DNA of 64,000 bases from the NCBI GenBank assembly GCA_033558025.1, contig JAUCEF010000016.1:868001-932000 (forward strand), given 5' to 3'. A program made the translations under genes and the position numbers. The number at the start of each line of letters is the position of its first letter. The first letter of the stretch is position 1. The notes beneath the pieces were generated by a model. That model worked only from the letters and a program-made list of their open reading frames with translations. It did not search any database and had not been told where the DNA came from. Of this stretch, positions 1 to 11,419 are shown in pieces. Source of the stretch: Phytophthora sp. 'mugwort'. Its lineage: Eukaryota; Oomycota; Peronosporomycetes; Peronosporales; Peronosporaceae.

Positions 1-3000
1 ACGTTCGAAGTCACAAGTAGCAAATTCTTGTATTATGCACTCGCGATTAAGTTGAGGCTTTGGTTGATGGAATGGACGCGTCTCTCCATCCCGAGGACTT
101 CGGTCGGTCGTGGAATCATTGGAAAGAGCGTGTGCCTGCCCGCAGTGCCCAGCTGCAGATCCTATCCTGTTGATGCGCAAGACATCCCGTGATGTACTAA
201 CCAAAATTCAATAAAAAATACATGCAGCAACACTATCCCAATTACAGTATTAAATCTACAGTATCATACATAAACGTATTAATACTGCATACGCACTGTA
301 CTGATGCTACTGTATAGAGCTGTGCCACTTAAACTGTGATCTCTGGCCGCCACTACTTTCTTACTGCATCGCAAAGCGCGAGTTCCTAAGAAAGAAAAAA
401 AATCAGATCTGGCCCGGAACATGTCCAATCGTCCGGGCTCTGCGTTTATAGAGCTGGTGTGGCCCGCGATGCAGCGTGAGTGGGTGCTCTGTCAGCCAGA
501 GAAACTTGTTGGACTAGCAGACATTCGAGCTTCGTCGTTAGCTGCTGGGCTGGTCGAAGTGCGCCGTCTCTCTTTCCGAACGCCGCCGTATCCGCTCATC
601 CGAAACTAGGGTAATCCTAATGGCGTATCGATCGACCGCCCTATCGCCGAGGCAGACGCAGTGTCCCTGGTCGACGCCAATTCTTCGGATCCGGGTCGAT
701 GTGAATCGGAACCGGATCCCGGCCAGCGAAAGTCACAAGTGTATTAGAGCACGAAACACCTTCTGTTGGAGTCAACGCTTTGTTAGCTGAGCTCGGAGTA
801 TCCTTTCGCCAGGCCCCAGCTCATGCGTCCCTATCCTGGAAGCGAGTTTTTCAGTATGTGGAATGCTGCCAAATGCGCCGCTTCGACCGCGTTGAGCGCA
901 CTTCCCCGCCAGCGATTTGATGCTGCGGAGAAGTCGCTTCGACCATCGACAAACATCACATCGAAGGACGACCCATGTCTGTCTTTTAGGGTTTCGGGTA
1001 TTATACATGTATTAGCCAGCCACACACAGCGATGCAGGAGACTGCCATAATTCATGTAGACTACAACATCCGGTTCATCCGGTTTGGTAGCCGGACACTG
1101 GTCTCATTTTCCTCACCGCAGTCGCATTGACCGCCCGGAAGGCGGCCATCATGGCCTGGCGAGCTGCTGCGCAGAATGCGAGTCGCCAGAGACTCTCCTC
1201 GACGCATGCACACCACCGCGGAGGCCATCATCGGCCAAACGAGGCAGGACCAGGTTGCGACTGTCTGTAGTAGGACAGGACACTACAATTTATCTCGGTG
1301 AGGGGGTGTGCGGCCATCTAAATCATTCAGATGGAGCCTGGTCCACAGCTGATCACCACCGTGGACAGTCTGGCATCACTTATGCCTTAGCTGCGATCAG
1401 AAAGTAGTAATACTCCGGACGGCAGTGCCCCACCGTTACATGTAGCTACAGGTACTGTCGTGTACACAACACGTTGGAACTTGAACGGGTAACCTCCACA
1501 CTGTAACGGCTGGGCAAGGTAGACGTTTGTAGAAATGTGCCTACAATAGCACATTTGCCTGATACACGGTGTGTCCTGTACTGTACATGTATGCCATGTG
1601 CTGTGAAAATTACCAATGGAAACTAAATAAAAAATAATCTTAGCCTCGTTCCCAGCTGCTGCTAAATTCTGTGCACGAAATGTCGTGCGTTTGGGTGTTG
1701 CTCGGAGCGTCCGAATCGCAGTCGAAAAGATGTGCCCCTCACGGGAAGATCAAATTACCAGCTCAGAAGAATAAAAAGCACACAAAACGAGAGGAAACAC
1801 AACATTGTAAGTTGCAAGGTCCGTTCTGCGTGCCAGGTTAGCAGATGAAACGAGGCCTGACTTCTAGCTTCGGATGAGTTGCGCCAAAAGCGGATAAGGC
1901 AGCACAGACGGAGACCAGATCCCAGCTTCTTTGGGTCGGGGCCTAACAACCACGCAACGATTCCAGCCATGCGGGAAAACCAACAACGAGCCAGCATGAA
2001 GTCGTGTAACTCAGCTCTCTCCCCGAGAGGGAACTGAAGAACTGCCTACATTTCTCCTCTGTCGAAATCCCTCATCGTCGTGTGATGGTTCATACGACGC
2101 CTAGCGCTCACTTTGATTGCCAGCGGATCTCATGATGGCAGGCAACGGTCGAGCTTAATGAAATTCGGTGGAGTAGAGGCACGGAGCATGTCGAGACCGA
2201 CGCGCGTGGTTGGCGAGCACCTTTGCTTCTGCCTCGTCGCGGTTTGTAGCCACCTTTCCCCATCCGATTTCTTGCCGCGAGGTCGGAAATACCGTGTTTC
2301 TGCTCGAGTGCGAACCAGGAACGAGCCGGCGACCTTGGTCTGTCACGTTACTGTACATGTACATGTAGCACTGCTCTGTCTCTCTGTGTCCAGCTCAGCG
2401 CGCTCTTGGTGAGACGACACTAAGAGCAAGAAAGTCGACAACGCCGTGAATAAAAGAACCGAGCGTTCTGGCTAGGAGCGGATACCTGGGTGGTCGTCAA
2501 AAAGCGATCATTATGTTACTAGTGTTCCGGGCAAGAAAGCAAGTTTCACGCCAAGGGAACTCGAACGCAAGGTCTTCCATTCATCCCGCAGCGTCAAGAA
2601 AAGCTTAGACCCCACACATCACAAGAAAGCGGAGCACGTACACGCACGTCGAAAAGGAACAAACGAAACTCTCGCACTTTTGTAGTCGTCAAGCTTAAAT
2701 TCAAGGACACCGATGAAATGTCCTTAATTGTGGTTTGTAACACGTTGGAAAGGTATATCCTATACTATATATTACCTAAAATGTCTGACGTCACATACGA
2801 CTCGTTAATTCTGAGCCCTGAACATTTTGATGCGACGCTCGCGTCGCGTAGAGAGCTCGTCTCTTTTCCCCAGTCTGCTTCGACAGTTCCGTTATGCAAT
2901 CTGTCGTGCTCATGGGGCTTGTCTCGCAGGCGAGTAAACGCCTGATCCATGGCAGACTGAAGCAGTTCGAGAGACCAGACGCCCCTCGTAAGTAAGAACG

Positions 3001-3263
3001 CCTCATGCAACTCGTCCATTTGTCACCTCGGGGCTAGCTCTGTTCGACCCAGCTGTCGCAACAAGTGGGGCTCAGAAGCTCAGAGGCTGAGCATATTCGC
3101 CTATCTGGCACAAAACCTCTGTCTCTCTCAGCCCCACCAGGCACCCCCCACCTGTACCTCTCGAGCATCGTGTGGTACGGACGGTCCGATCGTACAGCAG
3201 TTACAAGATTGCCACCCTGCGGTCTCGTTGCTCCGTTTGGGCTGATTGCCGTCTCAATAGTTC
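1..3263. other. Gene-poor leader region, no supported gene
   Basis: I see no coding region that I can support here. The open frames are short (under 110 codons), overlap each other on both strands and match no family I recognise. The stretch contains several exact TACATGTA palindromes (1004, 1437, 1584, and two overlapping copies at 2354-2367) and AT-rich patches with repeated TACTGTA/TACAGTA. A minus-strand frame of 84 codons at 2765-3019 is the least unconvincing small ORF but has no recognisable motif. Confidence 0.5.
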
Positions 3264-3279
3264 GCTCACTTTACATTTC
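3264..3279 (+). promoter_or_regulatory. Oomycete-type initiator (Inr/FPR) element
   Basis: GCTCACTTTACATTTC fits the oomycete core-promoter consensus GCTCATTYYNCAWTTT at nearly every position. It lies about 110 bp upstream of the zinc-finger ATG at 3388 on the same strand. The consensus is known from Phytophthora; its use here is inferred from position. Confidence 0.65.
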
Positions 3280-3387
3280 ACGGCCAACCGCGAACATCCG
3301 CACACTGGAACACTTTTACTCAGTGTCTCGTGTCTTTGAGCACGTTTTCATCTTCTTCCCATCACAAAACCTCATTTTTTCATCAGA

Positions 3388-4101
3388 ATGCCGACGTCCA
3401 GTACTCGTCGCAATGCCAACCGTGCTCGGTGCCAGTTCGCGGGTTGTGAAAAGTTCGCCCAGACCCGAGGGCTATGCAAGGCTCACGGCGGTGGCTCTCG
3501 CTGTCGCGACCCGCAGTGCAACAAGCTCGCGCAGAGTCGCGGCTTGTGCATTGCACACGGTGGAGGCCGCCGCTGCCAGTTCGACAGCTGCAAGAAGCTC
3601 GCTCAGTCCAAGGGTTACTGCATCTCACACGGCGGCGGCCGCCGCTGCACGATCCCGAACTGTGAAAAGTTTTCTCAGGTCAAGGGCCGCTGCAAGTCTC
3701 ACTCCAAGCTTCTGACCACCGGATCGTACACTCCGTCGCACAGCGTCGTGACCCCACCCAGCTCGACCGGCAAGTCCGTTATCTCGCCTACTAGTGCCAA
3801 GCTCTCGATCGACTTTCTGCTGTCGCGCAGCTCTTCCATTGGAGACAAGGTGCCGACCCCACAGCGAGTGCAGGTGCCTGCTCTGCGCCCCATCACTCAG
3901 CTGGCCAACCCGTTCACCTCGGCCAGCATCGGCTGCCACCCCCGATACGACACGCATGTGCTGGGCAACCAGCGGTCCTTGCTGTCGTTCCTCGAGCCGC
4001 ATGGATCCGCTCCGTGCTACCCGACACCACAGCCTCAATACGCTGCTGTGCCGGGCTACTATCAGGCACCACGTCTACCGTCGCTTACGTTGTACCGCTA
4101 A
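3388..4101 (+). CDS. WRKY19-type zinc-finger repeat protein
   Basis: A 237-residue protein. Its N-terminal half (about residues 14-105) is four tandem units of about 24-25 residues following the pattern C-x4/5-C-x-K-x2-Q-x2-G-x-C-x2-HGGG-x-RC, so each unit supplies C, C, C and H ligands. The last unit ends KSH and is followed by a Ser/Thr/Pro-rich tail with no recognisable domain. This repeat is the WRKY19-like zinc finger, common in oomycetes as stand-alone proteins and probably nucleic-acid binding. The exact role is unknown, so regulator is an inference. The start is chosen because the coding bias and the repeats begin right after this ATG, the leader is CT-rich, and an initiator element lies about 110 bp upstream. 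It is an intact single exon, and the only convincing host gene in the first 35 kb. An overlapping frame starting at 3065 is a shadow. Confidence 0.85.
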   Translation: MPTSSTRRNANRARCQFAGCEKFAQTRGLCKAHGGGSRCRDPQCNKLAQSRGLCIAHGGGRRCQFDSCKKLAQSKGYCISHGGGRRCTIPNCEKFSQVKGRCKSHSKLLTTGSYTPSHSVVTPPSSTGKSVISPTSAKLSIDFLLSRSSSIGDKVPTPQRVQVPALRPITQLANPFTSASIGCHPRYDTHVLGNQRSLLSFLEPHGSAPCYPTPQPQYAAVPGYYQAPRLPSLTLYR

Positions 4102-5274
4102 GCTGTAGCCAACGATGCCGTATTATGACTAGTTGAGTATATATGCTGATAGAGATTGTCGCGCCCGTAGAGTTTGCGCCTCATATTTAACCCCGTAAGT
4201 GTACATTATACTTTCTCCCCCACCGAACCACGCAGTATGTTTACCAATCCCATCTACAGTAAAGTCTCACCGCAATATGCGCTCGAAAAAGATACGTTTT
4301 AAGCGGGCCTGCTTCTTCAAACATCCTCTTGGAGCTCAACAAAATGGGACAAGCATCTTGGTGTATTGGAGCAGACAGAGCCGGAAAAACAGTACATGTA
4401 ACATTAGACATCCAAAACACATAAGGATGAGGACCGGGCTACAACGCATGTATCTTTGCTGCCGTAGATGGAGCAGCGCTGCAAAGCTTCCCAGTTGCCG
4501 GCTGGTCGAAAACCGGGAAGTCTCGTCCGGATGTTCTACCCCTGAAGTGTTTGCGTAGCCGGCCCCAGCGTTGCGTTCACTTAAGTAACGTCCATTCGAA
4601 GCTTTTCCCATCTTAAACTTTTGCCTGAAGTAAGTTTACTTTACAAGTAAAGTAATCTGACTCAATAAAGAAATCGTGTATTGCATAGAGACTTGAAGAT
4701 AATAAGGCGTCTAGGGCAAAATCAACAAAATCACAAAAACTACGCAACCAAGTTTGGATGTTATAATTTCTGTGACTTCTTTATTGGTGCAGATTGCTGT
4801 ATGCAATAAACTCTTGGGCGTCGCACCTGCCTGCATTCTATCCTGGAACCCGATCGACAACGTTGCCACACCGCTGCAGAGGATAGAACTGGATTGAAAT
4901 TGCCATTGACTAATCGCCATTCCACGATCCACTTTGTTATCCCAACCTTTGCATTGTGAGTGCAGCTACTGTAATTATGACTACAGTTATTTATAGCTCA
5001 CGCACATTGGACATACGACCGCAGGTACTGTACCGTAGTATAATATATTACATTCATGTCAGTACATGTCCTGTTCTGGCGAGCGACGGACTCTGTGCAG
5101 TCGTTTGCTTCGAATAGGAGATGACGCACGTCTAGTTTGCACGATGTTGTCGACAAGAGATTACTTGAGATGCACGTCATGCATCGTAAGGCGGAGAAAA
5201 TACAGGTACAGATATCCCCTCACTAATCATAGGAACAACTATTTAGTCCTCGTTAAGGGTATTCCTCGGTCGGG
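4102..5274. other. Intergenic, no supported gene
   Basis: AT-rich sequence downstream of the zinc-finger gene. Frames of up to 119 codons exist on both strands (4199-4558 plus, 4336-4611 minus) but overlap each other and show no recognisable domain. One TACATGTA palindrome lies at 4393-4400. Confidence 0.5.
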
Positions 5275-5636
5275 GTGTTAGGGGGTTACATGAAGAGTGC
5301 CAAATCACTCTTCAGAGCAAGTGTACCCAAGTCTACTAAGTGATGTTGCAAAACATCACTATGACGTCGACGGTAATGACTCACGGATAGGCCACAGATA
5401 TGGTACAAAGACCTCAGAGCCATTCAATAGGATAACATCTAGGGAACTTTATAGGTGACTAATAGTTAGTATGTAGATACGTTAAAAGGGATCACCTATA
5501 AATATATTCAGTCTTAATCTACCTAATTTTGGTAACAGTCCCACAGGCCAGGGACTAGTGAACTGCCGTTCACTGAGAGTTTGTATACTCTCCGGAAGTC
5601 ACACGTCCTGTGCGCAAGGTGTTGTGTGCCCGTCAC
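5275..5636. repeat. Hairpin-rich block, possible solo LTR
   Basis: The block starts TGTTAGGGGG directly after a G-rich run and ends near CCCGTCACA, the TG...CA form of an LTR. It holds at least six short perfect inverted repeats in series: GAAGAGTG/CACTCTTC, AGTGATGTT/AACATCACT, TATAGGTGA/TCACCTATA, GTCCC/GGGAC, GTGAAC/GTTCAC and GAGAGT/ACTCTC. I see no coding. The LTR reading is inferred from form only; no second copy was found in the window. Confidence 0.35.
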
Positions 5637-6489
5637 ACGGGGTGTATCGGAATAGTGGAGCAGCCGGTAGTATTGTGGATTCCGCCTAAATTTGCAAACT
5701 CAGGGTGGTACATTGCCGTCGGTACAATCGCCCTCATACAAATTCAAGTCATTAGTGGGATCGCACAAGTAGCAGAACAGAACAGATGTTTTTGGACACA
5801 TATCAAGTACTAGTTCGTACCTAAAAGCGTCAGTAAACAACACAGTATACGCTTGGGCGATTCACCGGCGATTGATTCAAAGAACCGCCCATTCCAATTT
5901 TGAGTAGAACCCCCAATACCACCTACCAAAACAAATTTCCGCTTAGTCTCCGCCCGACAGCAATTGACCAAAATGCTGTGAGGCTGCTAAAGTGGTAAAA
6001 ATGAACGCAACAGGTCCTGCCGGTTTCAATGGTGTGCGTGCGTCGAGCTGGATTGCAAAACTCGAGCCGTTTGCCATCCAATTGCCAGAGACGGCTAAGG
6101 AGTTGAGCTCTATGTACATGTCCTTATCGATTTCGCCCAGCCCCCACTACTCACGAGCTTCCGCATGCCGAAGACACCCCCGTCCGCGTCAAACACCGCC
6201 ACCAAGAAGAAGAATCGCACCGAGATGCATCAATCAGATACTGTGATCGCTGTCACAGAATGCTGTCGGCGACAGCCCGCGCCATGGTGCTCTTGGCGCT
6301 ATAGCCGCCGAGTTCGGCGTCCATCGCCGACCCATGTCGATAATCTAGAAGCGCGCAACGACGATGGCCGCTGCTAGCGGAGTTCGAACGCCGGTACCGG
6401 CTCACCCAGCAGAGTGACAAACCGCCTCTTTACCTCGTTAGGTAAAATAGTTTTTTATCGACTTGGATTTTTTCGTATATGGCGATAAA
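5637..6489. other. Intergenic, no supported gene
   Basis: No ORF here carries a recognisable motif. The longest frame (5992-6246, plus) is 84 codons and low in complexity at its end. Confidence 0.45.
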
Positions 6490-6499
6490 CACCAGCGAC

Positions 6500-7160
6500 G
6501 CCGGGTCAATATGCGTGCAGCTGAACACAACTCGCTGCAGCTTGTTGGTATGCGTCAGCATGAGACACTGGTAGCCACTCAGAGCGCTCCAGCACGTATA
6601 TGACGGTGTTGCGTAGCAGCGGGGACCCCACAGACACGAGCAATAGCGCGTACCGTGAACCGCGTTTCTTGTGTGGCACCTCGCAGTCGCTCAAGCGCTG
6701 CGTCGTAGCGCTTATTCTGCGACCGGTGGCCGACTTGAGGGATAGATCCCTCAGGACTCGGCGCCATATCATCAAGGTAATGGTACTGGCTGCAGTCGTA
6801 AGGCCATGGTGAGATACTCATCGCTGCCTGTACTTCGATGACAAGCTGGGCATCTGGCCTTTCATCGAGTATGTGTCGGCCGCTCCCGATAACGTCACGG
6901 TGGCTCCATCCAGAACCAAGGGCTCCAGTGGTCATCCAGCAGGATAAATTTTCACCACACGTCGATGTTGACGACCTTATGTTTGCGGAGGAATGCGGTC
7001 TTCGGCTGGATTTGGGGGGGCAATTCCAGCCGCCCAATTCCCCAGACATCAACGCCCTTGACAGGGGCTCTTCCACGCCATCCAAGCTCGTCATCAAAAT
7101 AAAGTAACGCGCACGCAGCCAGAATTGTTCTCCGCCGTCCATGACGCTCATTGGGAGCTG
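6500..7160 (+). pseudogene. Mariner-like transposase relic
   Basis: Plus-strand frames, broken by several stops and shifts, carry hallmarks of the DDE transposase of oomycete mariner elements: YFDDKLGIWPFIEYV near 6832-6876, IQQDKFSPH (second catalytic Asp region) near 6940 and QPPNSPDINALD (third catalytic region) near 7030-7065. The reading switches frame between these motifs, so no intact protein is encoded. A related, more complete relic lies on the minus strand at 27880-29213. The N-terminal helix-turn-helix portion was not identified, so the left boundary is approximate. Confidence 0.7.
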
Positions 7161-7162
7161 AA

Positions 7163-7209
7163 AAAGGCGTTATCGACGATACCCTCCATCTATGGTCGAT
7201 AACGCCTTT
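7163..7209. repeat. 15-bp inverted repeat after the mariner relic
   Basis: AAAGGCGTTATCGAC (7163-7177) and GTCGATAACGCCTTT (7195-7209) are perfect inverted complements separated by 17 bp. It sits just after the C-terminal remains of the mariner transposase, so it may be a terminal repeat or a small foldback formed from one. Confidence 0.6.
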
Positions 7210-7599
7210 CTCAGTCTTCAATCTTATGACTGCTCAACTTCTCAATCAATCAACCCTTTTTCTGTGTTCCCAAATCTGTGGTTTTAATTCTCTAAATCTT
7301 CGTCTAAAACCGAGGTGGTTGACAATTAACTGTAATTTTCTATATCTTGAGATTTGGCGCAATCGCTGTGCAGGCAATAACCTTATCTGAACAGACGCCT
7401 AATAACGAATGTTCTGCGCGTCTCTGACTGTCCTGCTAGTGGTGAATGGGTCGATATATTGGAGTCAGGTGTCGCGAGTCGGACCAAACACACAACACCA
7501 CTAGCACATATACGTGGATTAGGGATCAACTATACATGTGAAAGCGTTCTATTGACCAAAAGAGCGGTTGGATCCGGAGGCATCGCAGCCTCAACACGC

Positions 7600-7905
7600 A
7601 GTAGACCACCGAGGTGCAGCAGCAGACACCGCCAAGCAGCGACCGGGAGAAGCAGCAGCGAACTTCAGTGAAGCAGCAGCGAACCCCCGACAAATGGAGG
7701 ACCCGACAAACAGTGGACCCCCAACAAGTAGCGGACCCCCGATAAGCAACAGCAGCCCGAGAAGCAACGGACCCTGATAAGCAGTAACGGACCCCCGAAA
7801 AGTGACAGCAACTTCCGGAAGCGACAATAAACCCCAAGAATCAACAACAACCCCCGAGAAGCAACAAGAGATACCCGAGAAGCAGCAACGGACCCCGCAG
7901 CAGTA
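7600..7905. repeat. Degenerate low-complexity tandem repeat
   Basis: About 300 bp of loosely repeated units built on GAAGCAGCAGCGGACCCCC-like words of roughly 18-20 bp. The composition leaves long open frames on both strands (70-140 codons), rich in Ser/Pro/Asn on plus and Leu/Cys/Gly/Ser on minus. I treat these as a by-product of the repeat, not as genes. Confidence 0.6.
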
Positions 7906-8850
7906 ACGCTGGCCCATGGCCCAGAGAGAAGGTCAGAACCAGAGATTGCCTGGCAAAGGAATAAAGCGAATGAGGTAAGATTTAATTCAGATCGTTTGGT
8001 TCGAATGACTACATGGTCGCAATTTCCATCTGCATTAGGATGTACCGAAGATCCAAAAGTCGCAAGACCTATATCGTACGGGTCCATTTTCATGGGTACG
8101 ATTAAAGAGAGTCAATCTTCAGTCTGATGTTTACCCAGGCATCGAGTTGTGTAGCTCAGTACAACAACGATGCACATTTGCCTACACGGACGCGCATGTG
8201 CGTCAGGAGCTACGGCTGAGCAGTAAATCTGATGTGGTCGGTTTATCAAGAGCAACGCACGGGCAGATTACGACAAAAATATTTCGGCTCGAGTGACCAA
8301 TGCACCTTATGCGTTTTCTGGACCAACTGAAGCTTGTGAACAGCTTCGCAGCTCATAGTGCGAGCGCTCATGCTCGGTACGAGCAAAATGGAAAGCGAGC
8401 CGCTATTGCAGCTGCCGCGCAAGGTGCAAAGTAGAAAGGCGCGTTGCCCAGTTAATAAGCGCATAGAAGTTCTGTTGTCACGAATACGATTTCTGGAATT
8501 ACAAATGAGGGGGTTTGGTTCGTAAATCCTGTGCCGACTGGCGCAGGTGTCACCGCTGTTTTCTAAACAGGTATTGCGCTGCTTATAATTGGTCGCCGTG
8601 ATGTAGCTTTGAATTTACAAGAGTCATTATGTGTTCAATTGAAGAGGCGCCCTTCTGAAACGCTGGTTTACCTCCTAGAATCCGTACCCAGGATTTTACT
8701 ATAGGACACTGCAAATAAAATAATATATGCCCCGATCATTATCGCCATCCCACGCGAACTTTTGGAATACCTACTTAGTGCTGGTCAATGCTAGAGGGTA
8801 GATGTAATAGTTTTTTCTGAATTGATGTGCATATACCAACTATAACTCGT
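7906..8850. other. Unassigned stretch before the Copia relic
   Basis: No frame with a recognisable domain. The sequence is probably old repeat-derived DNA, but I cannot assign a family. Confidence 0.4.
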
Positions 8851-8851
8851 G

Positions 8852-8895
8852 CCCCAAGTTACGTAACATCCTGTTACGTAACTAAGTAGATTTTA
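8852..8895. repeat. Nested foldback at the Copia truncation point
   Basis: AGTTACGTAAC and GTTACGTAACT form a perfect hairpin around ATCCT. Outside them CCCAAGTT pairs with AACTTGGG. The inner part resembles the start of the Gypsy 3' LTR (GTTACATAACTAAGTAGG at 16731), so this may be a rearranged LTR tip at the break. Confidence 0.45.
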
Positions 8896-10405
8896 ACTTG
8901 GGAGTTGGTGCCGCGTGAGAAGCACATGAAGGTACAGAAGAACCGATGGATTTTCGTATCAAGTACCTCACTATGGTGAAATCGAGAGGTTCAAAGCGAA
9001 GCTCGTCATAAACGGCTTCATGCAAGGCTATGACATCGACTACCTAGTAGTGTACTCGCCTGTTGTAAGGCTCGAGACACTTCGAGTGCTGCTGACACTA
9101 ACAACAGTCTGGGACTATGAAGTACATCAGATGGATGTGACGACTGCTTTCTTGAATGGACCGATAGACTATATGCAGCAGCCAGAAGGCTCTATGATGA
9201 AGGCAAGGAAGATTGGGTTTGTCATTTGAAGATGAGACTCTATGGCTTGAAACAAGCGTCAAAGATGTGGTTTCAGTTGCTTAAGTTCTTCTTGGAGGAG
9301 GAATGATTTACGATGCTGCAGTCCGAAGCATGCGTTGCTACAAAAGTAATTGTTGAAAAGTTGGTGTTCATTCCTCTTTACGTTGATGATTTAATCTTGT
9401 TCGCCCCCACGATGGAGCTCATCGACAAGATGAAGAAGATGTTTCATGATCGGTTTCAGATGAAAGATCTTGGTGAACTACACTACATTTTAGGCTGGGA
9501 GATCTCACGCAACCGTAAAGAGAGAACAATATTTATGATTTAGAGGAAGTATGCGGACTCGGTGCTGAGTGATTCAATATGGAGACTTGTAATGGATGTA
9601 AGACGCAAAGCACTGCAGATCTTAAACTAAGCCAGTCCATGTGTCCAACGGAGAATGACGAACGGCAAATGATGAGTACTAAGCCATACCGTTCTGTAGT
9701 TGGCAGTCTCATGTATTAATGCTTGGAATGCGACCAGAGTTGGCATACCTCGTGCTAGAGTGTAGCCAGTTTCTGGAGAACCCAGGTATATTGCATTGGA
9801 GAGCTGCAAAAGGTGGATTGCGATATCTCAAAGACACATTGGATTGGGGCATTCAACTTAGCGGATTAGCGTGGTCTGACCAAACACTTGATGATTATCC
9901 GAAGGCATACGCAGATGCTGACTTTGATAAACCGAGTGGATGATCGAAAGTCTGTCCCAGGACATGTGACTCAGTTCTGTAGCAGCATTATCTCATGGAG
10001 TAGCCAGACAGAGAGGAATGTTGCGTTGTATACAATGGAGGCTGAATACATGACGTTGAGTATACTAGTGCAAGAAGTGGTGCACTTACGACAAACGCCG
10101 AACGAGTTACAGGTGAAACAAGAGCATCCATCCCAAATCGTCGTGGATAATGAAAATGCAAAGAAGTTAGCGAACAATCCTGTTTTCACTCACAAACAAA
10201 GCATATCGACGAACGTTACCACTTTGTGCGTGAACGTGTACGGTCGAAAGAGATTGACGTGCTTCGAGTGCCAGGAATGATAACGTGGCTGATGCTTTTA
10301 CGAAGCCATTGCCCCGAGCGGCATTTGAATAGCACACAGCTGCAATGGGACTTCTACCGAGAGCAACATTTGAGCGGCACAATAATGAGGATCAGTATGT
10401 GGGGC
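8888..10405 (+). pseudogene. Copia retrotransposon pol relic (RT-RNase H), 5' truncated
   Basis: Plus-strand fragments of a Ty1/Copia pol in the family order. The reverse transcriptase begins abruptly near 8893 with TWELVPRE-type sequence and continues with QMDVTTAFLNG (about 9130-9160). The catalytic YVDD box lies in FIPLYVDDLILF (about 9370-9400), followed by LGELHYILGWEI. RNase H signatures SWSSQTERNVALYTMEAEY and VVDNENAKKLANN lie at about 9990-10170. Several stops and shifts interrupt the frame. Gag, protease and integrase are missing, so the element is truncated at its 5' end exactly where a small foldback lies (8852-8895). Confidence 0.85.
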
Positions 10406-10616
10406 TGTTGCGGATTATACTGATCCCCAGTATAACATAACACTGCAGCATTTTATTTCCAGTAGCAGCTGTAGCAGGCGTAAGACAAAAGGTAAGAGAT
10501 AACAACTTGAGGGTCTCACTTTTTTTAATACACCAAGAACCCCACAGGTTGTTTTTGCCGCCCCGCTGTGCGTTGGCTGACATCAACTTCGACCACCTCT
10601 GCACACGTGAAGCTAC
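10406..10616 (+). repeat. Probable Copia 3' LTR
   Basis: After the last Copia coding remains, a short GTGGGGC run is followed by TGTTGCGGATTATACTG, a plausible LTR start. The right end is unclear because the 3' part of the Gypsy 5' LTR follows. No 5' partner exists in the window. Confidence 0.4.
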
Positions 10617-10677
10617 TCCGCTTCACTTCCTACAGCTAATAGGTAAGCTGAGTAACGGTTGACCTCATCCCCTTACA
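10617..10677 (+). repeat. 3' remnant of the Gypsy 5' LTR
   Basis: The sequence CACAGCTAATA...GTAACGGTTGACCTC...CCCCTTACA matches 16915-16974 with a few substitutions. Upstream of 10617 the match is lost, so the 5' LTR is truncated or overwritten by the Copia LTR. Confidence 0.65.
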
Positions 10678-10974
10678 CCTGGTAGCACTTAGTTGTTCTT
10701 TCCATTACCAAGTTCGAGATGAGTATGAGCGAAGCACCGTCGGACGGTCCAACGGTCCTGGACCACACAGCCTACCCCCATCTTACGACCGTGGAATGAA
10801 ATGCCGGATACCGCCGCGAGGCGGTGTCCGGCGAAGTCATCATCTCGTCGATGCTGAACTCATCGATGCTCCATAAATTCTTAGATAGCTTGGCGCAGTC
10901 GCGCTTGCGGGCAGATTTCTTGCACTAAGGCAAGACAGGTCCGCGATGACTACGTCCAGAAGATACGACACCTA

Positions 10975-11406
10975 GTGTCGTGCGTCGTCACGGCCTCGAT
11001 CGACATGGCTTCGCAAGTCCATGTCTTCATCTTAGGTATACGCGAGGGCCTGCCACACTACTCACTAATGCCTGCCGAGCCAAAGACCCGGGAAGAAGCA
11101 TTCCTTCTCGCGTTATGCGACGACTACATGGTGTCCTCTTCGTACTCACGAGTAACCTCTACAACATTTCAAGCACCGATCCCAGAGCCGATGGAGATCG
11201 ACGTAATCGACGCTTCGGCTGGCCGCGGTCGAAAGCTTAACAGCGGCAGTCGTTGTCCCGGCGTCATGAATTACTTCCGCTGTGGCAACCCGGGCACCGC
11301 GCGGCAGTGGGCCGTGCGCCTGCACTGGTGTCGGTCAATGCAGTCGTCTCCCGAGATGACACTTCACGCCCGGTTGCCCAGCCAAAAACACGACCAGGCC
11401 CAGTAG
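10975..11406 (+). pseudogene. Gypsy gag remnant
   Basis: A plus-strand frame of 143 codons resembles the capsid part of a Gypsy gag, with FILGIREGLPHYSL-like sequence. It runs into a partial zinc knuckle (FRCGNPG near 11280) where the frame shifts. The start codon is unknown because upstream stops break the reading. Confidence 0.55.
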
Positions 11407-11419
11407 GTGCGAGGCTCCC

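Noticed and set aside
772..1055. Possible small gene with ORFs on both strands
   Set aside because: Three overlapping frames of 74-78 codons on opposite strands with no motif and no initiator element. No way to prefer one.
7526..8093. Overlapping 100-140-codon minus-strand ORFs over the low-complexity repeat
   Set aside because: The frames are open because of the repeat composition in several registers at once, with Leu/Gly/Cys/Ser-rich text and no domain.
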